From Typhlomys cinereus (lineage: Eukaryota; Chordata; Mammalia; Rodentia; Platacanthomyidae), in contig JALPQD010000630.1 of NCBI GenBank assembly GCA_023101885.1, positions 882,068 to 946,067 of the forward strand: a stretch of 64,000 nt of DNA, in the 5' to 3' direction. Made by a program: the position numbers and the translations under genes. Positions 39,291-51,831 of the stretch are shown here, one piece after another (within the stretch, counting starts at the first letter, position 1; each line of letters begins with the position of its first letter). The notes under the pieces are model-generated. The model was given only the letters and a program-made list of their open reading frames with translations, made no database searches and had not been told where the DNA came from.

Positions 39291-40019
39291 GATGAGACAT
39301 ATTTTCAGCAATGGTGGCAGACAAGAGAGGATAAGAGAGACATGCTGGGGAAGCTGGGCAAGCACTCACGCTCATTCTGAGGGGCACACCTCTAACTGTG
39401 TTCCGTGTGCTTCTCCAAGTGCCTCAAAGAATGTCCATCCCGTACTAGAGATGAAGGCGCTGATGGTCGTGGAGCAACTCCTGTGCCCCATTCTCTTGAA
39501 ATTCCTACGGTGGGAAGGAGGTACAACTTCCTGGAAAAGTCTACTTTGGTCCCAGAAGGCCAGAGGAAGAAAAGTCACCGTCATTTCCCTAATGACAAGG
39601 AGAAGGTCCAGGACTGTGGCAGCCAACTTGGGACAGTGCTGTGCTAAGTCAACAGGCCCAATTAATGCACTGAAAAACTAATGAATCCTGAACCTCCAGA
39701 CATTTTTTATGACATAATTTTGTGCATCATTTTTAAATGCACAAAATTATTTTAAAGCTATTTTGAGTTAGGTTTGTGTTACTTGACTTGAAAGCATTCC
39801 ACTTACATTCGACAAGACCTGGGATGTCTTTACTCATGTTTATACGGAATTAAAAGAGTGTTACATCTCCACATTAAAATCAAGTTCTAAGGCCAATCTA
39901 TAAAAAAAAACTACATCAAATATTAAAGAAATTGGTAAACAGGCAGGCAGTCTAAATAAGAACTGAAAACATAATTTAAATTGAAAGAATAACCACAGAT
40001 ATTCCAAAACAGATATAAT

Positions 40020-40375
40020 TTGGAAGGTTTGAAAACAAGAGCCTCGATAGATAAGGTGCTTGCCACACAGCAGGAGGCTCACAAGCCACGTGAAAGTCAG
40101 GCCAGCATAGCGAGTAATCCAGCGCTCGGGAGGCAGAGGCAGACGATGCTCACGGTAATCAGGCTAGCGAGCCTAGCAGATCTGTACGCGCTGGGTTCAA
40201 CTGAGAGACCTGGCTCTACAATAAAAGTGGAAAGTAATCAAGGAAGACACTTTATGCTAACTCAGGCCTCCATACACACATGTGCCCCTTATGTGAATAC
40301 ACATGCATACCCACATCTATGCACCTCCACACACATACACACACAATAAATAAATCAATAAAATAAAAATAAGAA
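40020..40375 (+). mobile_element. B4/RSINE1-like composite SINE
   Basis: Contains a B1-like piece (AGCGCTCGGGAGGCAGAGGC), GAGAGACCTGGCTCTACAAT and AATCAAGGAAGACACTTTAT, then a CA-rich region and AATAAATAAA tail, as in rodent RSINE1. Confidence 0.55.
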
Positions 40376-40476
40376 CAAGAAGAAGATATTAAACAAAGCA
40401 CGAGCTCCTTTTTTCGTTGTAGTTGACAATTCTGTATTTGTAGGGTGCATATTTATACATTATAGAATGAATAAAT

Positions 40477-40592
40477 AAAGTTAATATATTCAATAACTCA
40501 CAGACTTTATTTATATATATAGTGTTTACCCCAAGAAAGAAAAGTTAATATATTCAATACCTCACAGACTTTTCTTTCTTGGGGTGAACACT
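40477..40592. repeat. Direct plus inverted duplication (hairpin-forming)
   Basis: A 32-base segment at 40477-40508 recurs at 40541-40572 with one change (key part TTAATATATTCAATA). A 24-base arm at 40521-40544 (starting AGTGTTTACCCCAAG) is the reverse complement of 40569-40592 with one mismatch. The direct and inverted copies overlap each other. Confidence 0.9.
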
Positions 40593-42829
40593 CTATGTAC
40601 TCTTGGCAGCTCTGAAATATACATTGTATTATTATAAATATAATCACTATATTGCATAACAGATCTCAAAAAACATGTTCCTCCTGTCTACGTGCACATG
40701 GACGCTCTCATAACTGAACTAAAAATATTGCCAAGTCCTCGTGACTAAGACTTTGGTTGTGGCTGTGTTTCTCACACCTAGTCAGGTGCCTGGTGCACGG
40801 TGGGCAACTCAATAATTACCTGTTGATGAAAGACCTAACACTTTGTTATTGTTGAGTCAAATAAAAGAGTCAACGTCATAAAAGCAGGCCCTAAGAAAGT
40901 TAAAACAGGATGCAAAAGTTCCAACCAAGGAGACAGCACGAGGGGATAAAGTCCCCTCCTCTCGGTGGGTCTTGTGAGACCTGCCAGGGAGCTTTTGCAG
41001 ATGAGGAAGTTGCAGTTGGTGGAGGTCTTTAAGGTCTCAGGACCCAATCCTTCCCAGGAAAGAGAAAGAGGAATGTGGACCAAGAAGCTGCCCACCCAGG
41101 AAGAGCCAAACTGCTGCTCTCTGCCAGGAGGAGGCCTGGAGGGGGCAGGCACAGGCCCCAGCAAATCCCAGGGGGCTGGAGCCCTGAAGAGCCCAGGAGA
41201 TGTGGAAGGGCGCCTCCCCACCCCCCCACCCCACCCCCCACCCCTGCTAGTGCAGGCTTCCTGGCAGCCTGCCAGCTCACTTGGGAGCCTGACAAGCCAG
41301 AACCCATTGAACAGAAGCAAATTCTAGTGTGACTCACACTCTATACTCTGGGAGCAGCGCTGTTGCCAGGCACGAAGGTGTTTCTGAACTCCTGCCCTCC
41401 TGCGACCTACCGAGACCCAACATGGCGCCTTCCGCTCTTGCAACCAGCTGGGCGCTAACAACCGAGGTGCGAACAAATGGATCAGCAATTATTCCTGAGC
41501 GACAGCTGCCTCTCAGGTCTCAGGGAGGCTCGATGAGTACCCCCTGCCCCAGTCCCACGGATGACGGGCCCTTCTTGTTGGGAACTGCCTAAGCCTGGAA
41601 TTCTAGAAGCAAATTGCCTTCTGAGCTGGACTGCCAACAGTCATCCGAGGCTAAACCCTGTCACTCAAGACGGTGGCCGATATTCATCTTATGCTAAAAG
41701 ACAGAGCGATAGTACGGAGTACGGAGACAGGTACCTGCTGAGCTGTTCACACTGGCTCACACAGTGCTTCCCAAGAGACAACTCCATTAGAGCTTTTACA
41801 AGGACAGAATTACTATAAGCTTCTCTCTTTTACGTGACTATAAACTTGGATATTTTGTAGTCTTGCCTGACATTCTTCTCTGGAATTAGAGTATAGATGA
41901 CTTACAGTGGACTATCTTTTTCTGCTCATCTGACTGCTGTGAGCATTGTCAGGACTGGGTGGCTCAGACTACAGCTTCTGATACCACATTTGCCTGGGTC
42001 GAAGCCCAGCCCCTCTACTCTCTTAGCTCCATAACCCTAGGTGCATTCACTTGTTTCAGTTTCCGCCTGCAGAATGACCTTAGTTTTCCACATGCAGACA
42101 CTGTCAGAGCTAGAAAAGCACTGGTAGATGCCGTGCCTTAGCTGACTCTGATCGAGCCATCTGAAGAGTTTTACTTTGGAAACAACCTCCCTCTCCTTTA
42201 TTTTGTCGTTAGGGCAAAACTATCACTATGTGCAGCTCCGAGGATCATCTTGATCTGGGGTAGACCAGCTGTTCACAGCTACTGTCCAAAGGATGGTTGA
42301 AGGACCTGAGCCCCCCAACTTCAGCTGGTATGTTACTGAACAGATACCATGAGGCTCTAACCTGGGTTCACAGCAGGTGGCCACTGCATACATTATGAGA
42401 AAAGGCTTACCGCCAAACAAAACCAAGAGAACGCAAGTGGACTGTGGACTACATATTAGGCTGGGAAGAAAAGTTCAAGATGTGTTGACCTATCCATACT
42501 TGCCGATGGAAGATCCTGAGAGTCTAAAAATCTCGATTTTCTCACTTATATGCACCAAACTGCTCCTTCCACGGTGTGCTAATCTTGCCGGGTACCTAGC
42601 ACTTGCAACTTAAAGAGTCCTGACTACTATTCTGTTACACCATGATCTACCATGATCTACATTCAACGTCAGGAGTCCACCTTCTGTCCAAGCTTTTACA
42701 TCAGCTCCTCAGACTCAACTCCTCTGCTTCCTCAGCTTCCTTCTGGAAAATTCCTTATCTTTTTCTTCTTGCTGTGAACCCCAGACCCATGGCCTGTCCT
42801 CATACAAAAGTGTACTAATTCTGTTTGCT

Positions 42830-43128
42830 AGGCTGGAGAGATGGCTCAGGGGTTAAGACTCTGCCTCGCAAGCAGAAAGTCCTGAGTTCAGATCCCAGGT
42901 GATACATTCAAAAAACAAACAACAACAACAAAACACCAGGCAGAAATAGCGGTGGCCTCCACTTCCAGCCCTGGTAGGCAGGGCCTAGGAAATCCCAGAG
43001 CCCAGCAAAAAGGAGCAATCCAGGATGATTCCTGAAGTCACCCTTGGTCCTCCACAGGGACATGCTATGCCCCCTGATACACACACACACAATAAATAAA
43101 TAAATAAATACATACATACATACATAGT
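42830..43128 (+). mobile_element. Older B2-like SINE
   Basis: GCTGGAGAGATGGCTCAGGG, GAGTTCAGATCCCAGGTGA, then GAAGTCACCCTTGGTCCTCC, CA repeat and (AATA)n tail. Confidence 0.8.
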
Positions 43129-43458
43129 TTTTTAAAAGTACCTACTTACCCTCACAGCGTCTCTACATGGTCAGAAGATCAAGCTCTGCCAGGCAACAGG
43201 GCCTCCTTTCTCCCACAATGCTCTCTATACATGGGGCCATCAAAGGAACCCCGAGAGCCTGCAATCACAGGTCAGGGCAAAGTGGGCGCCAGGAGGATGA
43301 AGGAGGCAGGATTTTCTAACAGGTCCCAGCGACCATCCTCTCTGGGGTTCAGCTCTTAGCAAAAAACAGAGCCTTCTGGTATGAAATTCTCTGCTGATGA
43401 CTTGCAAGGTACTTAAGAGACTGTGGCTCCTTTCCTCCTCCACCCTTCCCTGGAGCTA

Positions 43459-43460
43459 GA

Positions 43461-43519
<59 letters not shown>

Positions 43520-43520
43520 G
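43459..43520 (+). repeat. (CT)n microsatellite
   Basis: Nearly uninterrupted CT/TC dinucleotides. Confidence 0.95.
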
Positions 43521-44519
43521 TCTTAGCAGATCGCTCTTCTACCCTAACCTCACATCCTACAGCCTATTTTTAGGAAGAGCTGCTCAGCCTGGAGACCTAA
43601 GACCTTTGACTCCCTCTTCCAAGGGAATCAAATGCAAAACAAATACATACACAAGATGCTCAACCAGCCCTCCAGGTGAGGGAATATTTCAAAGCATCTC
43701 TCGAAGCACTATTTTGGTCACCTCTCAGGGGGGGCTCTTCATCTCTGCACCTCAAAGCACCTTATATACATCAATCAGTAGCTGGGGGTGGATGGAGTAG
43801 GGGAGAAGGTTCTAATAACCACCTTGCTTTGCCCTTAAGATTGCTGATATGAAGAGTGTGAACCCCAACTCCAGTCCACCCACAAACCAGACCACACAGC
43901 TTGCTGGGAGCCAGAAGGGACTCGTGGGGTCCCAGGTCTCCTGTGTGTCTCTCCTGGGGGGTCTCACTCCAGACTTTCTCCATCCTTCTCCAACACTCAC
44001 CTGAAAGTTGATCTGAAGATGGCGAGTGAGGGAGGTAGAGGGGGGCCTCTGCTACCCCAGGCAGACACGCCCTCCTAGACTTCCTACAACTGGTTGCAAT
44101 GTACAGTGCTTGCGTCTCCACTGAGTCCCCCAGATCTAGTCCTGTGGTTGTTGGAAAGAGCTCAATGTGTGGAGCAGTTCAGAGTCCAGGTCTGTTTCAG
44201 AAAACGTGTCATCGGGGAAGAAAAAGCAGTTAGCATGGGAGCTCCACATGACCCACGGTCCTGTTCTGAATTCTTACTCTGCTGGAGCGCCAGAGCTTTG
44301 TCCGCCGAGCATGAATGCTCAGCAGCCCCTCTGCGACATCCTTCCGCACGCTGCAGTTTAGGGTCCTTGCTGGCTCCTGGCACTGACTATGACCCTGTGC
44401 ACAAAAGCACAAGAGCACAAGCATTAATACCTTTCGAAACCCAAGCTCCTGTGGCATGCTACCTACTCTATAGCTCCCTGTCTGTAGAGAAGGGATAACA
44501 GAACCTCTCACTGGCCTGT

Positions 44520-44650
44520 AGTATTTATACAGTTCTCAAAATAGTGCTTGGTTACACATAAGTATCCATTAAACGAAATAGGAAACAGACTCGGAAAGGT
44601 TAAGTGACTAGCTCAAGAGAACAGTAAGCGCTGGCTCTACCACGGGGCCC
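44520..44650 (+). repeat. MIR-like ancient SINE
   Basis: AAACAGACTCGGAAAGGTTA, AGTGACTAGCTCAAGAGAAC, AGTAAGCGCTGGCTC: MIR core and tail pattern. Confidence 0.55.
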
Positions 44651-45096
44651 TGCGGCTGGAAGTCTGTCTACAATCTATCAGTTCACCACAGCACATGAAA
44701 TGCTATGTAGTCTAATCTCATTTTCATTCCATTCTCCTTGGCCTCCACCCTGCTCAGACTACTCCAACCAAGTCACGTGCTAATCATCTGCTTGGACTAT
44801 TCTCTGTGTTTGTGGAATAAACCAAGATTTAATAATCTTTTTTTTTAAAAGATTAATTATGTACAATATTTAGTATCCCCTGTCCTTATTTTATAGTTTT
44901 GGTTTTTATTAAATCACTAGGAAAATCCTGTACTGTTTCCATAGGAAGCTGTTCTGACAGTCCTGCTGTCATTGGAAGAGATTTAATAATCTTGAGTAGA
45001 TCTTTTGTTCTAATAATTGTATTTAAAAGAGAAAGAAGCATACTAATAAATGGGAGATGGGAGAGATGGCTGCTTGAGACAATACAAGGAAATAGA

Positions 45097-45322
45097 CCAC
45101 TGGCCGATAAAATGGCTCAGTGGATAAAGGGGCTTGCCGTGCAAGCCTGATGACTGAGTTCAATTCCCAGAACCCACATAAAGGTGTAAGGAGAAAGAAG
45201 CAACTATATAAAACTATCCTCTGACCTGCATTATGGCAAGTACATGCCCACACATAGAGCTCACACACAGAACATACACACACACAAACACACAGACACA
45301 CAAATCAACAAATAAAAATCTA
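45097..45322 (+). mobile_element. B3-like SINE
   Basis: AAAATGGCTCAGTGGATAAA, GAGTTCAATTCCCAGAACCC, ACATAAAGGTG, then CA repeats and an A-rich tail. Confidence 0.7.
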
Positions 45323-45396
45323 AAAATTACACCAAGCTGTAGTATTGGATTTGGCAATGAGTTCACAGACAACAAAGGCATAGGCAGTCAGTCACA

Positions 45397-45405
45397 GTGT
45401 GTGTA

Positions 45406-45440
<35 letters not shown>

Positions 45441-45485
45441 AAGAGACAGAGAGAGAGAGAGAGAGAAAGAGAAAAAGAGAGATAG
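45397..45485 (+). repeat. (GT)n-(GA)n compound microsatellite
   Basis: A GT run followed directly by GA/GAAA-type repeats. Confidence 0.95.
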
Positions 45486-45489
45486 AGCA

Positions 45490-46285
45490 GAAGTAGAGAT
45501 GATAAAGACAAATGGAAAGAAATCAGACCATGAAAATTTTAAACTGTATGCATCCCAAGGCACTTTTTATAATAGGATAAAAAGGCATCCTACAGAATAG
45601 GAGAAAACATTAAAATTATGTATTTGATACGGGACTAATAGTCAAGACATCTAGTAGACACCTAAAACTCATGAACAGAAGAAATACAAGTAGCTCAGTT
45701 GAGAAATAGGCGAAGACTTCAACAGGAGTTTCTCAAAAGGAGAAATCCGAACAGCCAATGTGCACATGAACACATGCTCAGTGTACTAAGTTATCCACTA
45801 GTTATCCACTAGAATAACTGTTGTCAAATCAACCAAGCCAAATAAAAACAGAAAACAATGGAGAACGACAATGTAAAAAACTGCACCTTGACTACTCCCA
45901 GGGGACATGTCATGGTACGGCCACCTTGGAGAATAGAAGGGCAGTTCCTGAAAATTTTCAACATAGAACCCAGCATTTCTGGTGTCTATCCAGAAAACTG
46001 AAAACAGAGTTTCAGATGTTTATACACATACTCAGAATAGTCTTATTTATAACAACTAAGATGTAAAAACAACCCGAATGCCCACTGACACATGCACGAG
46101 CAAGTGAAATGGGCTGTACGATACAATATTTAATTCAGCCTTGCAACAGAAAGAACATGTTACAGCATAGATGAACTTGAACAGAGGACACTATGACAAG
46201 TGAAGTAAACCAATGACAAGAATCAGTTATTCTGCAATCCACTGAGTGAGGCATGCAACATAAAGCCATAAACGTAACAGCATGT
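45490..46285 (+). mobile_element. Ancient LINE-1 ORF2/3'-end fragment
   Basis: The order of motifs follows mammalian L1 near the end of ORF2: AATAGGAGAAAACATT, AAGACTTCAACAGGAGTTTC, GTACGGCCACCTTGGAGAAT, TTTATAACAACTAAGATGTA, ATTTAATTCAGCCTTGCAAC, GACAAGTGAAGTAAACCAA. It is broken by many stops and indels and is not functional. Confidence 0.7.
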
Positions 46286-46412
46286 TAGTACCCGCCTAGA
46301 AACGCAAAACTCAGTGACTGAAGCAGGAAATGGCAAGTTTGAGGCTAGTCTGGGCCATGCAACAAGACTCTGTCTCAAATACTATTACTGCTACTATTAC
46401 TACTACTACAAC

Positions 46413-46443
<31 letters not shown>
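46285..46443 (+). repeat. B1-like SINE ending in (ACT)n/(ATA)n
   Basis: GAAGCAGGAAATGGCAAGTT, TGAGGCTAGTCTGGGCCATG, AAGACTCTGTCTCAAATAC, followed by a trinucleotide array at 46382-46443. Confidence 0.65.
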
Positions 46444-46444
<1 letters not shown>

Positions 46445-46447
46445 GTA

Positions 46448-46738
46448 GGGGCTGGAGAAGTGGCTCAGGGGTAGAGCCTCTGCCTTGCAGGCGGAAGGTC
46501 CTGACTTTGGATCCTATACCCCATTTATAGATGCCGGGCGGAAGCGGGGGCAGCCTGCGTTTCTGGTCCTGGTAGGGCGGAGCCTGTGAATCCCGGGGCA
46601 GAGTAAACGAAGAGGAGATGGAGGTGTCTATGGTGGTTCCCGAATTCGTCCGTGGTTCTACACACACACATACATACATACACGCACACACACGCATACA
46701 TGCACAATTGAATAAATAATAAATAAAAAATATTTTTA
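46448..46738 (+). mobile_element. Young B2-superfamily-like SINE (copy 6)
   Basis: Full-length GC-rich type, with a slightly diverged head (GGCTCAGGGGTAGAGCC). The short flanking duplication AAAAGTAG at 46441-46448 and 46739-46746 may share one base with the element. Confidence 0.85.
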
Positions 46739-46825
46739 AAAAGTAGTAATAACAATAATAATGACAGAATGCAGAATGGTGGCTTCCAGGAAGAGAAAAA
46801 GGGAAGCAACAATTATCATTTATTT

Positions 46826-46828
46826 ATG

Positions 46829-46873
<45 letters not shown>

Positions 46874-47122
46874 GTGTGTATCTCACAGAGGACACTGCGT
46901 GACCCTGTGGAGAACCAAGGGTGACTTTGGGAATCATCCTGGATTGCTTCTACCTCCTTTTTGCTTGGCTCTGGGATTTCCCAGGCTCCATCCACCACGG
47001 CTGGAAGTGCAGGCCACTGCTATTTCCTCCTGGCATTTTTATATGTGTGACCTAGGATCTGAACTCAAGATATTCTGCTTATGAGGCAAAGTCTTAACTC
47101 CTGAGCCATCTCTCCAGCCTAA
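46826..47122 (-). mobile_element. Older B2-like SINE, minus orientation, with (GT)n
   Basis: GT run at 46830-46870, GAACCAAGGGTGACTTTGGG, CTAGGATCTGAACTCAAGAT, and the reversed head TCCTGAGCCATCTCTCCAGC. Confidence 0.75.
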
Positions 47123-48529
47123 AAATTATCATTGAATGGGCACGCAGTTTCAGTTTTGCAAGATGAGTTCTATATATGGATGGTAATAGTTTGCACATGA
47201 ATGCTCTTCATACCACTGAATGCACACCTAGAAATGGTAAGCATAACATATATTTTGACACACACTAATTTTTTTAATGTGCCCCTGCTCACGTTAACTT
47301 CCCTCCCTCAGAGCGAGGAAGGCCATAAAGGAAATAGGAGGTCCCCCGTCTCCACAGCTTCTCATCTATGGTCAGAGGTGAGAGGACCTTGGAGAAAACT
47401 AGTGTGACATGTTCCAGCTGCAAGAGTGAGTGAGGTCTTGCCTAGCACAAGTTATTCTTCATCCCCCCCCACCCAAGAGGCTGCACCCACCCCAGAGGCT
47501 GTGATGAGTCACATGGTAAAAACGAAACAACACTTCGTTAAAAACCTGTTTGCTGTTTGCATCCTGGCATGCTGGAGAGCGCGCGGAACATGCAGTCCTG
47601 GGCAAAGTTGAGCTCCAAGAAACAAACTGTTAGTGAATTTCCTAAAAGGGCAGCTTGGCCTGTCTCCCAGGCCTTACCAGCAATGATCGCAGCTGCCTTC
47701 AATGCTCCCAGTTCCCTGCCAGCAGCCGGTCCTCCTCAGCCTCCTTTAGGCCCACAAGAACCAGGTGAGCTCATGAAGACGCCCCTAGGGCGGAGTAGCC
47801 CCAATAGAATGTGTTTTGGGGAAAGGGTAAGGGAGGCAGGGAAGGCTGCAGTTACTTGAAGGCAAGTCTTCATTTGAATAATGCTTCCAGCGGTCCACGA
47901 GGCAGCCATCCTTCCTCTGATGGGCTACTGAACACGTGGCCTAGATCACGTGATTCCCCTAAATGAGAGAAGAGCAAAATGCCAGGTCTTCCCCAGCTGG
48001 CTCAGGGAAGCCTCCGCTGGCCAGCGGCCATCCTGCCTGGACCTGGAATCCCGGCAAAACGCCGGGTCACTGTAGGTCAGAACTGCCCCAGGCCGTTCCA
48101 TGTCCACCGACTGCTGCTGCCAGAACCGGCCATGGCGATTCAACAGGCAGCTGGACCAAGGGTCTTCTAGGGGCCCCTGCTCGGCTAGAGAGACATTCCT
48201 AGGAACTGTGGACACCAGCATCCAGTTGACCCTTCTGCAGCTCTGCTCCCGTCACAGGCACATCAAGCCTATGGCATCCCAGGCTCCTCCCACGTTCTTC
48301 CTCACGTCACCCATAGCACCCCCATCCTTCTGGGCCCACAGACCGTAACTAACCTTGTAGTCACTGCCAAATCTCACATCCCAAATCGAGTCCATTCACA
48401 AATCTTCTGATTCTACATCTGAAATGGATTCAGAGTTCAACCTTGTCTTACTACATATATATCAGTGGCCACGGCTCTGTTCCAGGTTCTTTTGAATCTT
48501 CCCTCAATTATTAAGATGGCTTTGGGGTA

Positions 48530-48824
48530 CTGGGGAGATGGCTCAATTAGTAAAGTTCCTGTCAAGTGAGCATGAGATCTTTGGTTCCCAGCACCCCCAT
48601 AAAAAAATCCAGGCATGGATTACTTGTCTATAACTCTAGCACAAGATATCTGGGTAGACAAGTAAATCCCCAGAACTCTCTGGCCCGCCAGTCCAGTGGA
48701 CTGACGACCTCCAGGTTCAGTGGGAGATCCTGTCTCAAAATATAAGGTGGAGAGCAATTGAGGAGGACACCAACCTCTGACCTGCACATACACATATGTA
48801 TGTGTACCAGTGCAAGCGCATTTT

Positions 48825-48869
<45 letters not shown>

Positions 48870-48890
48870 AAATGTACTATTTTTTTTTAA
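48530..48890 (+). mobile_element. B4/RSINE1-like composite SINE
   Basis: tRNA-like start GGGGAGATGGCTCAATTAGT, middle TCCAGGTTCAGTGGGAGATC, AAGGTGGAGAGCAATTGAGG, then an (AC)n tail at 48828-48865. Confidence 0.65.
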
Positions 48891-49310
48891 AGAAGGAAAA
48901 CCTTCAGTAACAAGTTCTCTAAAACTGCACTTAAAAACAAACTAATCCTCTGGAAATGCTTCACTCTGGACCACTGAGATTTTTGAACTGATGAGATGTT
49001 AGCAAAGCACAAGGCTCTTTACAGTGAGCCTTTCTGCAAAATACAAGAAAAACTATTATGTATTTCCCTGTATCTTCAAACAAAGTGCATAAGACATAGA
49101 ATCCCCACAACAAATGGACTTTAGAAATCAATTTGAATGCAATCCTCTCCTTTCAAAACCTCATGGAAGTCTGGTAGCTCACCAGCCACCCTTCAGCTAG
49201 CAGACCATCACCATGATCTGAGACGGTGATTCCCAGAAGTAAAGCTGAGAGCGGTACTGTGATTTCCTCTAGTTCCCATGATGCCTTGCACAAACTGCCA
49301 AATTTAAAAG

Positions 49311-49415
49311 CAACATTGTTGAATCCCATCGCAACATTGTTGAGTCCCATCACAACATTGTTGAGTCCCATCACAACATTGTTGAGTCCCATCACAACAT
49401 TGTTGAGTCCCATCG
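49311..49415 (+). repeat. 21-base minisatellite, five units
   Basis: Five head-to-tail units of CAACATTGTTGAGTCCCATC plus one base, at 49311, 49332, 49353, 49374 and 49395. Units 2-4 are identical; units 1 and 5 differ at one or two positions. Confidence 0.95.
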
Positions 49416-49809
49416 GATTGTATGCTGCTCAAAAGGTAAGCATGCATGCAAGTTTAGGGTTACTGAACTTTGGAGCCTTTAGAAGGGATCTGTGCCAACG
49501 TCCACACTGGGCCTGGACAAAGGAGACTCACTATTTCCTGGCTATGAGACTCCCCTTTGCTTTTATTTCCTCTCTAAACTATCCTACCCCACATCCTCTG
49601 CTGGAAAGGTACTGGTGCTCTCTGCTTCCCAGCCACCGTGAGGTAAGCTGCTCTTGCTACATTTTACCTGCTCTGCCTTGCTACAGACACACTGCCCTGG
49701 TCTGCAATCTCTGAAACCATGAGCCAAACACATCCTTCCTCCCACACGCTGTTTATCCGAGGAATCTGTCTCTGTGACACAAGGATAACCCACGCTGGCA
49801 TCCACTTAC

Positions 49810-49985
49810 TTAAAGCTTGCAGTCACCAGAAAAACCTGGACTTTGGAATCATTGCCAAGCCCAGGTCTCAATTCTGTACGACCTTGTTTTTTTAACCTCC
49901 CTGAGTCTCAAGTTCTCCGCGAGGAAAAAGAGGGAATTAACCTACCTCCTGTGCTTGCTAAGAGGACTATGTGAGCTGACATGGG
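49810..49985 (-). repeat. MIR-like ancient SINE, minus orientation
   Basis: TTAACCTCCCTGAGTCTCAA, GTTCTCCGCGAGGAAAAAGA and GGAATTAACCTACCTCCTGT correspond to the reversed MIR core. Confidence 0.55.
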
Positions 49986-50454
49986 TAAGAGTGGTTAGTC
50001 GGATGGCTGTCGAGCTAAACTCGGAGATGTGTCCATATGAGTTAGGCAAGAAATACTTCATTCTTTCTTCCCTCTTCACATTTAATGAAAACCAGAGAGG
50101 TTTGAGAGATTACTTAATGAGATGAAATGCATGCACTCCAAAAGAATGCAAGATAGAAGCTTCTTGAATTCCGTTAGGGATATAAGGCTCCCGGATTGAA
50201 GCTAGAGAAGAAAAGTGCTTCCCCCCAGGACTGAGTTGCCTTGGGGATCTAGGAACCACCACCTAAGTGCCCAGCCAAGTCATGGTTGAAGATACCTGGG
50301 TACCAGCTAACAGGGAAAGGACACATTTAAATGTCTTCCACCCGTGATGGAGGGGGCAGACGTCCCGGCTTCCTTGGGCTCGTGAGCTCTTACCTACAGA
50401 AACAAATTGCAATCTTTTCAAAGGACAAGTTCAAGTGACACTGACAAAGAGAAT

Positions 50455-51310
50455 CAGTGTGTTCGTTACTTTTCTTGCTGTGATAAAATATCTAGCAAAA
50501 GCAATTTAAGGGAGGGAGGGGAAGTCACCATGCGGGAGCTTGAGGCGAATGGTCACAATGCATCTGCAGCCACAAAGCTAGAGTCTCGGAAGCTGATGGT
50601 CAGCTCGCTTTCTCCCTGTTTACTCAATCTGGTACCCAAGCAATAAGAATATACGAGCCTGAGAGTGGGGACAGGTACTCCCCCACTGACCAGGGAACAG
50701 TGTCCTCTGGTCATGACAGAGCTGCCACAACCCACAACTCATAAGACCTGTGTGATAGTTGGCCTATCAACTTTTCACCACAGATAAGGGAAGAGCTCAA
50801 GAAATAATAATACACTTCCCTGAGAGACAACTGAAGGTTAACGGCAGACAGGAGAAGGGGGGAACTTCTTTACTCAAAGACGTACCCACTGAGGGGTCAT
50901 CCAAGCCCCAGCGGGTGCTCGGGCAACTGCCTGTGTAGACACCCGGATGAAACCCAGAGGATCGCACAATCAAAAAGGCATCAAAGTGGGAAGAAGGCTG
51001 GCTGGAAAGGAGAATGTATAAAGAAGAACAGGAGGAGAGGTTAAGGGTGAAAACACATAATTTGTTGCATTTATGTATAAAAGGGTCAAATAACTAACTA
51101 AATTAATGTATGAATAAAATAAAAACAAGCCAGTGTTTTTTCAGCCACTAAAAAAAAAAAAAAATCTGGTAACCCAAGTCCACAGAGTGGAGCCTGGTCA
51201 CGGTAAGGGTACCGCTTCCCACCTCAATTAATCCAATCTAGAAACTCCCTTGAGACTACCCAGGGGTTCGTTTCCTGGGTAACTCTAAATCTTATCAAGT
51301 TGACAAGATT
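50455..51310. mobile_element. MaLR-type LTR (minus) interrupted by an L1-like 3' end (plus)
   Basis: LTR-like ends are seen at 50455-50760 (GTTCGTTACTTTTCTTGCTG, TGATAAAATATCTAGC) and 51165-51310 (CTTCCCACCTCAATTAATCC, CAAGTTGACAAGAT). Between them, about 50765-51160 resembles a rodent L1 3' tail ending in AATAAAATAAAAAC. The L1 assignment is weaker than the LTR. Confidence 0.4.
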
Positions 51311-51562
51311 AGGAGTCTCATTCAGAGTATCTGGGGAGTAACTGAGAAGTCCAAGTTTCTAGTCCAATTCAACCACTGGCCCAAAGACCAGTGGGTTGTG
51401 CACCCTCCACTGGGGACGTCTGGAATCTCTGGAGACACAGTGCATTCTGGGTTGTCACAGCCAGGGAGATGCTACAAGCATCTATCTACGAGGGGGGATC
51501 TGCTCGACATCTTACAATGAACGACACATGACAAAACTATGACAAACAACAGTTGGTCCAGG

Positions 51563-51782
51563 CTGGGGAGATGATTCAGAGTGTAAGTCTCTGCCTCTCA
51601 AGTAGAAGGACCTGAGTTCAGATCCCAGATCCCACGTAAAAATACTGGGCAGAAATAGTGGAGCTGCAGTTCTGGCACAGACGGTGGAGGCTGGGAAGCC
51701 CAACAGCAAAGCAATAAGAAGCTAGAGCAATCCAGAATGAGTCCCAAGGTCACCCTTAAAACTCCATAGGCACATATACTCA

Positions 51783-51830
<48 letters not shown>
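51563..51830 (+). mobile_element. Older B2-like SINE with (AC)n tail
   Basis: GGCTGGGGAGATGATTCAGA, GAGTTCAGATCCCAGATCCC, CCCAAGGTCACCCTTAAAAC, AC repeat at 51784-51828. Confidence 0.75.

Positions 51831-51831
<1 letters not shown>

Noticed and set aside
39274..39681. Overlapping frames of 135, 80 and 84 residues
   Set aside because: No recognisable protein family and no frame clearly favoured; could be a degraded pseudogene but nothing supports that.
45490..46285. L1-derived segment considered as a functional reverse transcriptase gene
   Set aside because: Only a short degenerate part of the ORF2 end is present, with multiple stops and indels.
49311..49415. Minisatellite considered as a CRISPR array
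   Set aside because: Units are contiguous with no spacers, and the host is a mammal.
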